49,134 nt of DNA from the NCBI GenBank assembly GCA_027489275.1, contig JAIYAB010000190.1:1-49134 (forward strand), written 5' to 3'. This DNA is from Hyphomicrobiales bacterium. Lineage in GTDB: Bacteria; Pseudomonadota; Alphaproteobacteria; Rhizobiales; Beijerinckiaceae. Below, piece after piece: positions 31,499-40,621 of this stretch (positions within the stretch are counted from its first letter, which is position 1; each line of letters starts with the position of its first letter). Below the pieces are notes generated by a model that was not told the origin of the DNA, searched no databases, and saw nothing but the letters and a program-made list of their open reading frames with translations. The position numbers and the translations under genes were made by a program.

Positions 31499-32185
31499 TC
31501 AGGCCCCGCCGCCCGGTCGGCTGGCCAGCCAGATGACATGGCGTGAACCGCGCTTCCCGCGGTCGGCCTTCACGAAGGCCTCCTCCACGGAGAAGCCCGC
31601 CCGCTTCAGGCGCTGCGTGAACGCGCGGTCGGGTGCGGACGACCAGACGGCCAGGACGCCGTCCGGCAGAAGCGCGGCACGGGCCTCGGCGAGGCCGCGC
31701 GTGTCGTAGATCGCATCGTTGGCCGAGCGCGTCAGTCCCTCCGGACCGTTGTCGACGTCCAGCAGGATGGCATCGTAGCGCCGGGGCGAGGCGCGGATGA
31801 TGTCCAGCACATCGTCGACCATGATCTCCACGCGGGGGTCGGCCAGACTGTCGCCGAAGATCCCGGCCATCGGACCGCGCGCCCAGGCGACGACGGCCGG
31901 AACGAGTTCCGCCACGTCGATGCGGGCATCCGGTGCCAGCGCCTTCTGCACCGCCCGCAGCGTGAACCCCATCCCGAGGCCCCCGACGAGCACGCGCGGC
32001 GCGCGCGCGGCGCGCAGCCGCTGGCAGGCGAGCGTGGCCAGCGCCTCCTCCGATCCGCTGAGGCGGCTGTTCATCAGCTCGGTATGGCCCAGTCGGATGG
32101 CATACTCCGTCCCGCGTCGCATGAGACGGATCTCGCCGCCGTTGCCCGGCATCTCGGCGGTGTCGAGGAGTTCCCACGGAATCAC
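31499..32185 (-). CDS. Spermidine-synthase-like methyltransferase-fold protein
   Basis: A 228-aa Rossmann-fold protein of the spermine/spermidine-synthase-like group. It has RVLVGGLGMGFTLRAVQ (motif I), IDVAELVPAVVAWARGP (motif II acidic residue) and YDAILLDVDNGPEGLT where polyamine synthases have their DxxDP-type motif. It lacks the N-terminal beta-domain of true SpeE, and its substrate is unknown. I start it at GTG 32185 (VIPWELLDTA), with GAGG 8 nt upstream; the ORF track's 32629 frame extends through a region better explained by the plus-strand small gene. Confidence 0.82.
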   Translation of the reverse strand: MIPWELLDTAEMPGNGGEIRLMRRGTEYAIRLGHTELMNSRLSGSEEALATLACQRLRAARAPRVLVGGLGMGFTLRAVQKALAPDARIDVAELVPAVVAWARGPMAGIFGDSLADPRVEIMVDDVLDIIRASPRRYDAILLDVDNGPEGLTRSANDAIYDTRGLAEARAALLPDGVLAVWSSAPDRAFTQRLKRAGFSVEEAFVKADRGKRGSRHVIWLASRPGGGA

Positions 32186-32410
32186 TGGCCAGCCTCGCAG
32201 GGGCGCGGACGATGCGGCGTCTCTATACAGGCGCCGCCACGGCGTGTCGTCGTGCGTCTGGACAGCCGAAGCCAGTTTTCGCGGTCCCCGTCGCACTCGT
32301 CCGCGGCCGGGGGGCGGGCGCGAACCCGGTCGATCGGAAGGCGCTCCGGCGGCAAGGGAACCGGACATCCCGGGAGCGGGTTGCACAAGGCCTTGGAACG
32401 GGAGGACGAC

Positions 32411-32680
32411 ATGGCAAGATCCGCGGACGACGAGGAACAGAAAAACCGGCCCGGCCGCCAGCCCGAGGCCCTCGCCAATTTCGCGGCCACGGCGCGGTCT
32501 CGAAAGAAAGTCTCGCCGACCGGCGGCCGCCACGACACGCCGGAGACCGCTGCCGTCCCGACCGATCCGGACAGGAAGGCTGACGCCGCCACGAAGGTGC
32601 TGCGGGAAGGCGTCCTGAAGACGGATCAAGGCGCCGACGAAGCCGTCGAGGCCCTGCCCGATCGCACGCGGAAGCCGTGA
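32411..32680 (+). CDS. Small charged, probably disordered hypothetical protein
   Basis: An 89-aa protein starting at ATG 32411, 6 nt behind a strong GGGAGG site; the ORF track's 32084 start lies antisense to the spermidine-synthase-like gene. It is rich in Lys, Arg, Asp, Glu, Pro and Ala, without hydrophobic core or membrane segment, so it is probably intrinsically disordered. Function is unknown. The start site is the main evidence that it is real. Confidence 0.5.
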   Translation: MARSADDEEQKNRPGRQPEALANFAATARSRKKVSPTGGRHDTPETAAVPTDPDRKADAATKVLREGVLKTDQGADEAVEALPDRTRKP

Positions 32681-32710
32681 ACGACCGGCCGGGCGCCGGG
32701 TGACGGTCGT
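32681..32710 (+). terminator. Possible stem-loop after the small hypothetical gene
   Basis: ACGACCG and CGGTCGT are perfectly complementary over 7 bp around a 16-nt G+C-rich loop, directly after the TGA at 32680. No T-tract follows. Confidence 0.3.
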
Positions 32711-32833
32711 CCGGCCACGCGCGCAGGCCGGCCCGATCGTTCAGGCTGTCGGCCCGCGTGTCGCTTTCCCTGCGGACGGTGAGCGAATCTTGGCCTAACC
32801 TTTCGGCCGGTCGGCACGGAAGGCGAGGGCACG

Positions 32834-33529
32834 ATGACGGTCCAACAGGAGCGCAGGAGCGGGAAGCCGCGGGCGTTCCGCTTCATCCGGGCCCGGCCGC
32901 GGCTGTTCGGCGGACTGGCCCTGGCCGTCGTCACGGGGCTCTTGCTCCCGTCCGACTGGTTCGCCGGAACCCGGATCCTCCTGGCCTGGAACGTCGGAAT
33001 CCTTGCCTTCATCGTCAGCATCTTCCTCATGATGCTGAGCGTGTCGGAGACGAGCATGCGGGAGCGCGCCGAGCTCCACGACGAGGGCAAGCACCTCATT
33101 CTCGCGCTGACGGCGGTGGCGGCAGCTTTCAGCATAGCGGCCATCCTCTTCCAGCTCGGAATGGTGGCCACGCTCACCGGAACGGTCCGGCTGCTCCATT
33201 TCAGCCTCACCGCCCTGACGATCCTGACGTCGTGGTGCTTCCTTCACCTGATGTTCGCGCTTCACTACGCGCACGAATACTACGACCCGCGGGCCGCCGT
33301 TGCGAAGCCGCCCGTGCCGGCGCTGGAGTTTCCCGGCCCTGATCCGCGGCCGGACTACTTCGATTTCGTCTATTTTGCCTTCGTCATCGGCGTCGCGTCG
33401 TCCACCGCCGACGTCAACATCGTCTCCCGCGGCCTTCGCCGGGTGGTGCTCGTGCACGGCATCATCTCGTTTTTCTTCAACATCGCGGTGCTCGGGCTCT
33501 CGATCAACATCGCCTCCGGCCTGATTTGA
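32834..33529 (+). CDS. DUF1345 family membrane protein
   Basis: A 231-aa integral membrane protein with about five hydrophobic segments. The family's signature region is present: HYAHEYYDP, PDYFDFVYFAFVIGVASSTADV (often QTSDV) and the terminal helix FFFNIAVLGLSINIASGL. DUF1345 proteins are uncharacterised inner-membrane proteins common in Rhizobiales and actinobacteria. ATG 32834 follows GAGGGC. It has an independent start about 150 bp after the small gene. Confidence 0.88.
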   Translation: MTVQQERRSGKPRAFRFIRARPRLFGGLALAVVTGLLLPSDWFAGTRILLAWNVGILAFIVSIFLMMLSVSETSMRERAELHDEGKHLILALTAVAAAFSIAAILFQLGMVATLTGTVRLLHFSLTALTILTSWCFLHLMFALHYAHEYYDPRAAVAKPPVPALEFPGPDPRPDYFDFVYFAFVIGVASSTADVNIVSRGLRRVVLVHGIISFFFNIAVLGLSINIASGLI

Positions 33530-33615
33530 GAGCGTCACAACGCATCCTCGCCTCGACAGGATCGCAGCCGGCTGAAACACTCTGACCCGGTCTCGCACCT
33601 GACGAGGAGAACGCC

Positions 33616-34335
33616 ATGTCGGCCCGTCGCCCGGCGCTGCTGGGGACCATCACTCTCGTTCTCATGACGCTCATGGGGGCGTCGTCGCCGCCGGCCGTCG
33701 CCCAGACGCCGCCGAGCCCGTCCGAGATCGCCGCCTACCAGGGCCTCTTCGCGGCGGCAGCCCGGGGTGATGCGGCCGGCATCGCCCGGCTCGTGGCCGA
33801 GGGAGCGGACGTCCGGGCCCGGGACGGGCATCAGCGCACGCCGCTGCACGTCGCCGCCCATGGAGGGCACGCGGAGGCTGTCCGCGCCCTGGTCCGGGCC
33901 GGGGCGGACCCCCGGGCTCTGGACGCGCGCCGCTACGACATCGTGACGATCGCCGCCGTCCGGGACGACGAGGCGATGGTGCGGCTCGCCATCTCGCTCG
34001 GCTCGGACCCGAGGGCGATCACCAGCCCCTATGACGGAACCGCGCTCATCGCGGCCGCGCATCTCGGACACGACGGCGTGGTGCGGGCCCTGATCGAGGC
34101 CGGCGCGCCGCTCGACCACGTCAACAATCTGCGCTGGACGGCGCTGATCGAGTCGATCGTGCTCGGCGACGGCGGGCCCCGCCACACGGCGTGCCTCGCA
34201 GCCCTGCTCGAGGCCGGCGCCGACCCCCATTTGGCCGACGGCCAGGGCGTCGCGCCGCTTGCGCTGGCGCGCGCACGCGGCCACCGCGCGATGGTCGCCT
34301 TGCTGGAGGCCAGGATCGCCCGCGGCAGGCCTTGA
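33616..34335 (+). CDS. Exported ankyrin-repeat protein
   Basis: A 239-aa protein with a Sec-type signal peptide (cleavage near PPAVAQ, about residue 30), followed by about five ankyrin repeats. Clear ones are LFAAAARGDAAGIARLVAEGADV, RTPLHVAAHGGHAEAVRALVRAGADP and TALIAAAHLGHDGVVRALIEAGAP. It probably mediates protein contacts in the periplasm; single periplasmic ankyrin proteins occur in many proteobacteria, sometimes with oxidative-stress roles. ATG 33616 has GAGGAG 6 nt upstream. It lies 86 bp after the DUF1345 gene, so co-transcription is possible. Confidence 0.88.
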   Translation: MSARRPALLGTITLVLMTLMGASSPPAVAQTPPSPSEIAAYQGLFAAAARGDAAGIARLVAEGADVRARDGHQRTPLHVAAHGGHAEAVRALVRAGADPRALDARRYDIVTIAAVRDDEAMVRLAISLGSDPRAITSPYDGTALIAAAHLGHDGVVRALIEAGAPLDHVNNLRWTALIESIVLGDGGPRHTACLAALLEAGADPHLADGQGVAPLALARARGHRAMVALLEARIARGRP

Positions 34336-34568
34336 GAGTGCAGGCGGCGAGCTCGCGTCATCTTTTCCGCGCTCTTCCGTCCCGACCGGGGAGGGCGGCG
34401 GGCAGGGGGCCCGGACCGGAACGCAGGTCTCGCCATCCTGTCGCGCGACCTGCGGCATGACCGCTTCGTGATGCTGCTCTGCCTTGGCTCGGGGTTCGCG
34501 TTTCGGCGCAGCGCCCTAGTTGAGGCTGACCACGAACTGCGTGGGACGTTCGCAGGATCTCCTCACCA

Positions 34569-35663
34569 ATGAAGCACCTGTTCCAGCCGACCCGACTCGG
34601 TGACCTGAATCTCCGGAATTCGATCGTCATGGCGCCGCTCACGCGCAGCCGCGCCACGCCGTCGGGTGTGCCCCAGCCCTACGTGACCGACTATTACGCC
34701 CAGCGCTCGTCGGCCGGAATGATCATCACGGAAGGCACCCAGCCCAGTTTCGCCGGACAGGGCTACGCGAGGACGCCCGGCATCCATACGCCGGAGCAGA
34801 TCGCGGCCTGGCGGAAGATCACCGACGCAGTCCACCGCGGCGGCGCGAAGATCGTGCTCCAGATCATGCATGTCGGCCGCATTGCCCACGAGCTGAATCG
34901 CCAGATTGCCGGGCCGCCCGTCGCGCCGTCCGCTGTTCAGCCGGCCGGGGAGATGTGGACCGACCAGAAGCAGATGCAGCCCTTCCCGGTGCCGCGCGCC
35001 ATCGAAACGGCCGAACTGCCGGCCCTGGTGGAAGAATTCGTGCAGGCCGGCAGGAACGCGATGGAGGCCGGCTTCGACGGCGTCGAGCTTCATGCGGCCA
35101 ATGGGTACCTGCTCAACCAGTTCCTCGCGAGCAACGCCAATCAGCGTACCGACGGCTACGGGACGACGCTTCAGGGGCGCATCCGTCTCGTCGTGGAGGT
35201 AACGAAGGCCGTGGCCGGGGCGATCGGAGCCGGGCGAACGGGGATCCGCATCTCGCCGGGCCACATGTTCAACGACCTCGTCGATGCCGATCCGCTGGAG
35301 ACGCACGTCGCGCTCCTCGACGCGCTGCCCACGGCCGAGATGGCCTATGTGCACGTCATGAAGCCGGACGCCTTCGCGGCCGCGCTGAACAACGCCGGCG
35401 ATCCCGATCACGTGCTGGCCACCATGCGGGCGCATGTGAAGGGTCCGCTCATCGCTGCCGGCGGATACACGGCCGAGACGGCCGAGGCGGCTCTCGCGTC
35501 CGGGCTGCTCCAGGCCGCGGTGTTCGGGCGGCCGTTCATCGCCAACCCGGACCTGGTGGAGCGCTTGCGCAACGGCACGCCGCTCGCGGCGCCCCGTCCC
35601 GAGCTCTTCTACACGCCTGGCCCCGAAGGCTACAGCGACTACCCGGCTGCCGGCGCAGCCTGA
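34569..35663 (+). CDS. Old Yellow Enzyme family alkene reductase (NemA-like)
   Basis: A 364-aa FMN-dependent TIM-barrel oxidoreductase. OYE features are LRNSIVMAPLTRSRA (FMN-binding N-terminus), QIMHVGRIAH, the substrate-binding pair in ELHAANGYLLNQFL (H-x-x-N), TDGYG, and phosphate-binding AAGGYT and FGRPFIANPDL. These enzymes use NAD(P)H to reduce activated C=C bonds, nitrate esters or N-ethylmaleimide-like electrophiles. The classical HGANGY is HAANGY here, a conservative change. ATG 34569 lacks a strong ribosome site but matches the family N-terminus. It is monocistronic and convergent with DUF2177. Confidence 0.93.
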   Translation: MKHLFQPTRLGDLNLRNSIVMAPLTRSRATPSGVPQPYVTDYYAQRSSAGMIITEGTQPSFAGQGYARTPGIHTPEQIAAWRKITDAVHRGGAKIVLQIMHVGRIAHELNRQIAGPPVAPSAVQPAGEMWTDQKQMQPFPVPRAIETAELPALVEEFVQAGRNAMEAGFDGVELHAANGYLLNQFLASNANQRTDGYGTTLQGRIRLVVEVTKAVAGAIGAGRTGIRISPGHMFNDLVDADPLETHVALLDALPTAEMAYVHVMKPDAFAAALNNAGDPDHVLATMRAHVKGPLIAAGGYTAETAEAALASGLLQAAVFGRPFIANPDLVERLRNGTPLAAPRPELFYTPGPEGYSDYPAAGAA

Positions 35664-35671
35664 CGGCAGGA

Positions 35672-35736
35672 CGGGCAGGGCCGCGCCTCACGCGGCGCCG
35701 GCCTTGCCCGCTCCGGCCCGGCGGGTCCCGCCGGGC
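35672..35736. terminator. Two G+C-rich hairpins between convergent genes
   Basis: The first stem pairs CGGGCAGGGCC (35672-35682) with GGCCTTGCCCG (35700-35710), 11 pairs with one G-U. The second pairs GCCCGGCGG with CCGCCGGGC (35716-35736) around a 3-nt loop. They fill the 88-bp gap between the OYE gene and the convergent DUF2177 gene and probably stop transcription from both sides. Confidence 0.55.
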
Positions 35737-35751
35737 GTCGCGCTGCGCGGT

Positions 35752-36165
35752 CTAGGCGATGCGGAAGTACGTGGCGATCAGGAAGACCGCCACGGCCGAG
35801 ACCGCGGTCAGGGCCGTTCCCCACGCGATGTCGACGAGCGCGATCGTCGTCGTATAGCCGCGCAATGTCGCGAGATTGCTGAGATCGTAGGTGGCGTAGG
35901 CCATGAAGCCGAACAGCGCGCCGTACAGGAGCGCCGTCGTCCAGGCGCCGTCGCGAAGGGCGGGCGACACCGCAAACACCACGACGCCGACGCCGTAGAG
36001 AAAATAGAAGGCCGCCGCCGGTCCCAGCGCGGGCTTGTCCAGCAGGAGAGGACCGATCTCCCGCTTGTAGATCGTCGGGCCGGCGGTACTGAGCCACAGG
36101 ATGTCGAGGGGCAGCATCACCAGCAGGGTTAAGCCGTAGAGACTGAGGAACTGAGGAACCGACAT
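35752..36165 (-). CDS. DUF2177 family membrane protein
   Basis: A 137-aa protein with four hydrophobic segments. It starts at ATG 36165 (MSVPQFLSLYGLTLLVMLPLDILWLS); the ORF track's extra 39 N-terminal residues are Arg/Pro-rich and unlike the family. The DUF2177 hallmark AYATYDLSNLATLRGYTTTIALVDIAWG is clear. Function is unknown; members are small inner-membrane proteins. It is divergent from the 220-aa membrane protein at 36423. Confidence 0.87.
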   Translation of the reverse strand: MSVPQFLSLYGLTLLVMLPLDILWLSTAGPTIYKREIGPLLLDKPALGPAAAFYFLYGVGVVVFAVSPALRDGAWTTALLYGALFGFMAYATYDLSNLATLRGYTTTIALVDIAWGTALTAVSAVAVFLIATYFRIA

Positions 36166-36422
36166 GGTGAAGGGTCTTCCCTTGTCTCGGTCTGGCGAAC
36201 GGGTGCCTCGCGGCGTGGACTCGCGCGAGGATGGCTCTTTCCGGCCGAACGGGAAAGAGAGACCGCACGGCCGGGGCGACACCGACGATGACCGCCGCCG
36301 GACCTTTGTTCCGGTTGGCGCGACCCTTACACGTCATCGTGACCTCCGCGCCGCCTGGCGATCGTAACAAGGCGTCCCCCTCGGCCGACATGGAGCCGGA
36401 ACGGTCAATCCGGGGGCAAGTC

Positions 36423-37085
36423 ATGCAGAGTACCGATGTCGTCCAGGGCGCGCAGCAGCGCGCGCTCGCCCTTCCCGACGCAAGAACGCTGGGCAACCTG
36501 TTCATCGGCGGCTACGTCGCCCTGATGGCCTGGGAAATCTGGGCACGCGTGCTGACGCCGTGGATCATTGGCGGCCCGCTCGAGCCGCCGGGGCTCGTCA
36601 TCAGCCTCGTGAGCGCCTGGACGGGCTACGAGCTCTCCCTGCCGACGGCGACGGCGGCCCACTACCTCGTCGGCATCGTCGGATATCCCCTGGCCTACTT
36701 CGTCGTGTCGCGCGCCCTGCCGAAGTGGGACGCGGTCCTCACCGCCGGCGTATGGCTGGCCTTCACGCTGTTCCTCGCGGTCCTGGCTGCGAAGGGCGGT
36801 CTGACGGGCGCGATGGCCGGGTTCTGGTGCGTCGTCACCGCGGTGAGCGCGATCCGCTTCACCAGGCTTCCGCGTCGCATCGTCGCGTGCCTCGCCTGGG
36901 GCTCGTTCACGTGGTTCAACGCGCTGGGTCTGTTCGCGCCGCTGGCAGGGCTGCCGTTCCTGCTGCTGGAATGGGGCGGCGACCTGTCCTTCATGAGCTA
37001 TGTCGGGCACGTCGTGTTCGGCTTCGTCGCCGCATGGGTGTTCGAAGTGCTCGAGGCCGGCGAGTGGCCCACGCGCCGGGCGTGA
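36423..37085 (+). CDS. Integral membrane protein, hypothetical
   Basis: A 220-aa protein started at ATG 36423 (MQSTDVVQG) behind GGGGGC; the ORF track's 36231 start overlaps the divergent promoter. It has about five hydrophobic segments at roughly residues 25-45, 75-95, 105-125, 130-150 and 185-210, with Trp-rich loops. I do not recognise the family with certainty. The stop lies 6 bp from the convergent esterase stop. Confidence 0.72.
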   Translation: MQSTDVVQGAQQRALALPDARTLGNLFIGGYVALMAWEIWARVLTPWIIGGPLEPPGLVISLVSAWTGYELSLPTATAAHYLVGIVGYPLAYFVVSRALPKWDAVLTAGVWLAFTLFLAVLAAKGGLTGAMAGFWCVVTAVSAIRFTRLPRRIVACLAWGSFTWFNALGLFAPLAGLPFLLLEWGGDLSFMSYVGHVVFGFVAAWVFEVLEAGEWPTRRA

Positions 37086-37091
37086 GCCCCT

Positions 37092-37985
37092 TCACGGCGC
37101 CGCCGCGATCCCGGACCGTCGCCGCTTCGGCTCGGCGGTCCATTCCATCGCTGCCGCAATCCAGCCGCGCGGGACCTCGTGGCCCCCGTCGTGCAGGCAC
37201 ACCTCGAGATCGCGGCCTCCGGAGCAGCCGGAGGCGTCCCAGCGTTCGCAGATCATGCCCCCGGCTGCCGTCGTCACCGGCGGCTGGTTGCATCCGTTCA
37301 CCCTCCGCCATGTCGCGATGCCGCGCATGACGTCGCCCTGGTGGAAGCTCGCGCCGATCCGCCGCCCGGTCATCGGCACCACCGCATCCTCGGTCCCGTG
37401 GATATGCCGCACGTTCTGCGGCCCGGCCGCGCAATCCTGCGGCTCGGGAACCCAGAATGCGCCGGCGGCCGGCGCGTAGGCCGAAAACCGTCCGTGCCCC
37501 TGGCACGCCAGATACCAGACCATCGAGCCGCCGACCGAGAAGCCGGAGGCCAGCAGCCGCTCCCTGTCGACGGGAAACCGCGCTGCGACGTCGTCCGCGA
37601 CGCTCTCCAGGAAGGCGATGTCGTCCCGCGGGCCGGTGAGCTTGCTCTCGAAGGACCAGCTCCGCCCGAGGCCGTCGGGCGCCACGAGCAGGATGCCGCG
37701 GTCCGCCAGTTCGTTCGCCAGCCCCGCATCGGCCATCACCTGCGCCGCCGAGCCCATGTGGCCATGCAGGAACACGACCGTCGGCAAGGGCGAGCGACCG
37801 TCCCATCCCCGCGGCAAACGGACGAGATACTGGCCAGTCGGAAGGACGCACGGCTCGGTCGCCGAGCAGGCGAAGGCCGGCGCGCTGGCGACGCAGCCCC
37901 ACAGGGCTGCCGCCGCGCCCCACCGGCGCACGCCCGCGTTGCGCCGTCGCCGCTCCTGTCCGGTCTTCGCGGGTCCTGCCGTCAT
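37092..37985 (-). CDS. PHB-depolymerase-type esterase (LpqC/Fae-like), exported
   Basis: A 297-aa alpha/beta-hydrolase of the polyhydroxybutyrate depolymerase/feruloyl-esterase family. The N-terminus carries an Arg-rich n-region and hydrophobic signal ending near APAFACS, so it is exported. It has the oxyanion region FLHGHMGSA, nucleophile GFSVGGS, Asp in GTEDAVVP and His in HDGGHEVP. Several Cys in the mature part may form disulfides. It cleaves an ester in the periplasm or outside; the substrate is not known. ATG 37985 overlaps the TPR-gene stop (ATGA), so the two are translationally coupled. Confidence 0.87.
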   Translation of the reverse strand: MTAGPAKTGQERRRRNAGVRRWGAAAALWGCVASAPAFACSATEPCVLPTGQYLVRLPRGWDGRSPLPTVVFLHGHMGSAAQVMADAGLANELADRGILLVAPDGLGRSWSFESKLTGPRDDIAFLESVADDVAARFPVDRERLLASGFSVGGSMVWYLACQGHGRFSAYAPAAGAFWVPEPQDCAAGPQNVRHIHGTEDAVVPMTGRRIGASFHQGDVMRGIATWRRVNGCNQPPVTTAAGGMICERWDASGCSGGRDLEVCLHDGGHEVPRGWIAAAMEWTAEPKRRRSGIAAAP

Positions 37986-39301
37986 GCCACGCAGTGTTGC
38001 ACGGTCGCGCCCATGCGTCGCTCGAAGGAATCGGCCCAGCGCTGTTGCCTGCGTACGGCGAGGATGTCGCCCAGCGCGCGCCAGTCTTCGGCGTCTCGGG
38101 CCCGGTGCGCCAGGGTCTGCAGGAAAACGTCGCGCTGCGCGTTGCTTCCGCCGATCGCCGGCAGCCGGCGCGCGATCCCTGCATAGTCCGGTCGTCGCCC
38201 GTCCTCTCCGACGATGACGCGCGCGAGATCGAGGCCCACGTCGCCGGCAGTGCGGGCCTGGTCGCCGGCTCCCTGCGCGACGGTGTCGCGCCAGGCTTCC
38301 AGCGTCGCCCGGGCCGCGGAGCGCTCTCCGGCGGCCGACAGGGCCAGCAGATAGTGCAGGCTCGCGAACACCAGCGTGGTGTCGTGCGTCCGCCGCTTGC
38401 CGATCTCGATCAACTCGTCCCAGCGCCCGGCGACGCCGATGCCGGCGAGCTTGAGCCGCCACAGCAGCGACGCGGCGTTGGCGACGTCGCGATAGTCGTC
38501 TGTCGGCTGCGGCCGGATCTCATCGTCATAGATGTGAAGCGCGGTTTCGCCCTCGCCGGCCTCAAGATGCAGGAGGGCCAGATGCCAGGCCATGTGGAAC
38601 TGGAAATTGTTGCAGCGGCTCCACAGGCTCCGCGTGCCTTCCAGCCGCGCGATACCCTCGCTCACGCGCCCTTCCATCTCGTCGACATGGCTGACGGCAT
38701 GCAGGCCCCAGGCGTCGTCGGGCGCGAGCGCCAGCGCCAGGTCGCCGAACCGCTCGGCCGCGCGGAACTGTCCCGCCTCTTCGAGGGCGAAGGCGTGGCA
38801 CCCGTAGACATAGCCCGCCCCGCCAGCGTCGGGCCGCCACTCGGGCACGACGGCAGCGGTGGCTGCGAGCATTCCGGGCGCGTCGCCGGCCATGAAACGC
38901 AGCGCGTGGGACAGTTTGAGCAGCAGGAAGTTGAGAGGTTCGAAGCGCAGCCGCGCCTCGAGGACCACGGCGGCGGCGAGGAACCTCCCGGCGACCGCGG
39001 CCTCCAGCGCCCGCACGAGCGCGTCCTCCGCCCGCGTCGGCGCCGCGCCCTGTCCGAGCGCCGCTCTTGCCGCGCGCGCCGCGTCCGCGGCCGGGCCGAG
39101 CAATTCGACGCGGCCCAGCATCAGCGCCGCGAACCCCTTCAGCGCATGGGCGGCGACGAAGGCGGGATCGTGCGCGACCGCCTCGTCGAGAGCGGCGCCC
39201 GCGAGCGGCCGGTGTGCCGCCACCGCGGCGACGGCCCTTTCGAATGCGGCGACGGCGGCGGCGTCTTCGGTGCTGTGCGAGCCCTGGAACCTGTCGTGCA
39301 T
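37982..39301 (-). CDS. TTC38-like tetratricopeptide-repeat protein
   Basis: A 439-aa soluble, Ala-rich helical protein. It starts at ATG 39301 with GGGAGG 7 nt upstream; the ORF track's 39367 start is less likely and would read through the hairpin at 39353-39388. TPR-type helix pairs run through the protein. The block HAVSHVDEMEGRVSEGIARLEGTRSLW, NNFQFHMAWHLALLHLE and YRDVANAASLLWRLKLAG is typical of the tetratricopeptide repeat protein 38 (TTC38) family found in bacteria and animals. The role is unknown. It is coupled by ATGA to the exported esterase. Confidence 0.85.
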   Translation of the reverse strand: MHDRFQGSHSTEDAAAVAAFERAVAAVAAHRPLAGAALDEAVAHDPAFVAAHALKGFAALMLGRVELLGPAADAARAARAALGQGAAPTRAEDALVRALEAAVAGRFLAAAVVLEARLRFEPLNFLLLKLSHALRFMAGDAPGMLAATAAVVPEWRPDAGGAGYVYGCHAFALEEAGQFRAAERFGDLALALAPDDAWGLHAVSHVDEMEGRVSEGIARLEGTRSLWSRCNNFQFHMAWHLALLHLEAGEGETALHIYDDEIRPQPTDDYRDVANAASLLWRLKLAGIGVAGRWDELIEIGKRRTHDTTLVFASLHYLLALSAAGERSAARATLEAWRDTVAQGAGDQARTAGDVGLDLARVIVGEDGRRPDYAGIARRLPAIGGSNAQRDVFLQTLAHRARDAEDWRALGDILAVRRQQRWADSFERRMGATVQHCVA

Positions 39302-39352
39302 CGGCTGACCTCCCGAAACCCTGTGTCGGCTCATCGCGGCGCCCCATGCATT

Positions 39353-39388
39353 TGTTTCCCGCGTCACGCGGATGTGACGCGGGAAACA
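39353..39388. terminator. Perfect 15-bp inverted repeat, probable terminator of the ThDP-enzyme/opgC operon
   Basis: TGTTTCCCGCGTCAC and GTGACGCGGGAAACA enclose a 6-nt loop, 15 nt beyond the opgC stop at 39404 and upstream of the TPR gene. There is no T-run after the hairpin in the minus direction. Its length and perfection make it the strongest hairpin seen in the window. A protein-binding site is the alternative. Confidence 0.6.
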
Positions 39389-39403
39389 GAGAAAGGGGCC
39401 CCG

Positions 39404-40621
39404 TCAGGCCGCCCGGACGGGCCGCGCCGGCTCGGGCCCCTGCTGCTCCCGCCGCGTGTCGGCCGCATCGGGGCGCGGTGCGGCTTCGGGCCGCCGGGCC
39501 GCCGCCCAGGGCGCTCGCTTGAACCAGCCCACCACGGCGGCGACGGCGATGACCGCCGCCAGGCCGGCGGCGTTGACCGCCGCGACGGTCCACGCATCCC
39601 GACCGCCGATGTCGAGCAGGGCTCCGGCGATGCGCGCCAGGATCAGGCTGGCGAGGAACGTCGCCAGCGACTGCCGCCCCACCATGATCAGCGTCCGCCC
39701 CGCGGCGCCGGCCGACAGGCGCTCGCGGGCGGGATCGATCAGGCTCAGCACCACATAGGCCAGCGCCAGGAAGTGGAGAACGCGAAGCGGATGCAGGTCC
39801 GCCTTGGCGTTGATCGGCAGCAGCCGGACGTGAAGGGCGAGCGCCGTCTCCGAGGCCTCGAGGATCGGCCCGAACGTGACCGGCACACTCGCGAGGAGGA
39901 AGATCGCGCAGGCCGCGACGAGCCAGCGGCTCCGCAGGCGGGGCACAGGCAGCCAGCCCATCGCGAAGAAGAAGCCGAGGAAGAACACGAACTGCCAGCC
40001 GAAGGGATTGAGAAACCAGGGATCGCCCGTCCACGGGTTGCCGGTGAGGTGCAGATCCCGGAGCCAGACCAGGCCGTAGAGCCCGAGCACCACGACGAAC
40101 GGACCCGCCGGGTGAAAGCGGCGGGCCGCCATCACCGCCGGCACCAGGGCCAGGATCACCAGGTACATCGGCAGGATGTCGAGATACTCCGGCAGCCATG
40201 TCAGGGTCATCGCCCCGACGACGGCGCCGACGGGATCGGTCAGCAGCGGCCCGAACTGCCGCGCCAGCGTCTGCGTCGTTCCGGTCAGGCGGTCGATGGA
40301 CGCGTCGATGGCGATGCTGGCGAAGAAGAGGCCGACATGCGCCCAATAGACCTGCCACCAGCGATAGGCGATCCGCGCCGTTCCCAAGGCCAGCCCCCGC
40401 GCCACGAACACCGAGCCGAATGCCAGCGCGCTGGCGACTCCGGAGCAGAACACGAACAGCTCGGTGCCCGAGGAGAAACCGAAGCGCGCCGGAATCCAGT
40501 CGCGCCAGGGGTTCTCGGGCACGTGCGCGACGAAGATGATCAGCATCGTCAGGCCGCGAAACAGGTCGAGCCGCTCGTCGCGCGCGCGCCGTCCGGATGC
40601 GGCGGCAGGGTGCACGCCCAT
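39404..40621 (-). CDS. opgC: OpgC family membrane protein (glucan succinyltransferase-like)
   Basis: A 405-aa integral membrane acyltransferase-like protein with about ten hydrophobic segments. It opens with the OpgC/acyltransferase-3 motif RLDLFRGLTMLIIFVAHVPENPW and contains FVFCSGVASALAFG and FGWQFVFFLGFFFAMGW. OpgC (MdoC) adds succinyl groups to osmoregulated periplasmic glucans; many Rhizobiales homologues are annotated by domain only. The C-terminal 35 residues are a Pro/Arg-rich cytoplasmic tail. ATG 40621 overlaps the ThDP-enzyme stop (ATGA), an unusual partnership. Confidence 0.85.
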   Translation of the reverse strand: MGVHPAAASGRRARDERLDLFRGLTMLIIFVAHVPENPWRDWIPARFGFSSGTELFVFCSGVASALAFGSVFVARGLALGTARIAYRWWQVYWAHVGLFFASIAIDASIDRLTGTTQTLARQFGPLLTDPVGAVVGAMTLTWLPEYLDILPMYLVILALVPAVMAARRFHPAGPFVVVLGLYGLVWLRDLHLTGNPWTGDPWFLNPFGWQFVFFLGFFFAMGWLPVPRLRSRWLVAACAIFLLASVPVTFGPILEASETALALHVRLLPINAKADLHPLRVLHFLALAYVVLSLIDPARERLSAGAAGRTLIMVGRQSLATFLASLILARIAGALLDIGGRDAWTVAAVNAAGLAAVIAVAAVVGWFKRAPWAAARRPEAAPRPDAADTRREQQGPEPARPVRAA

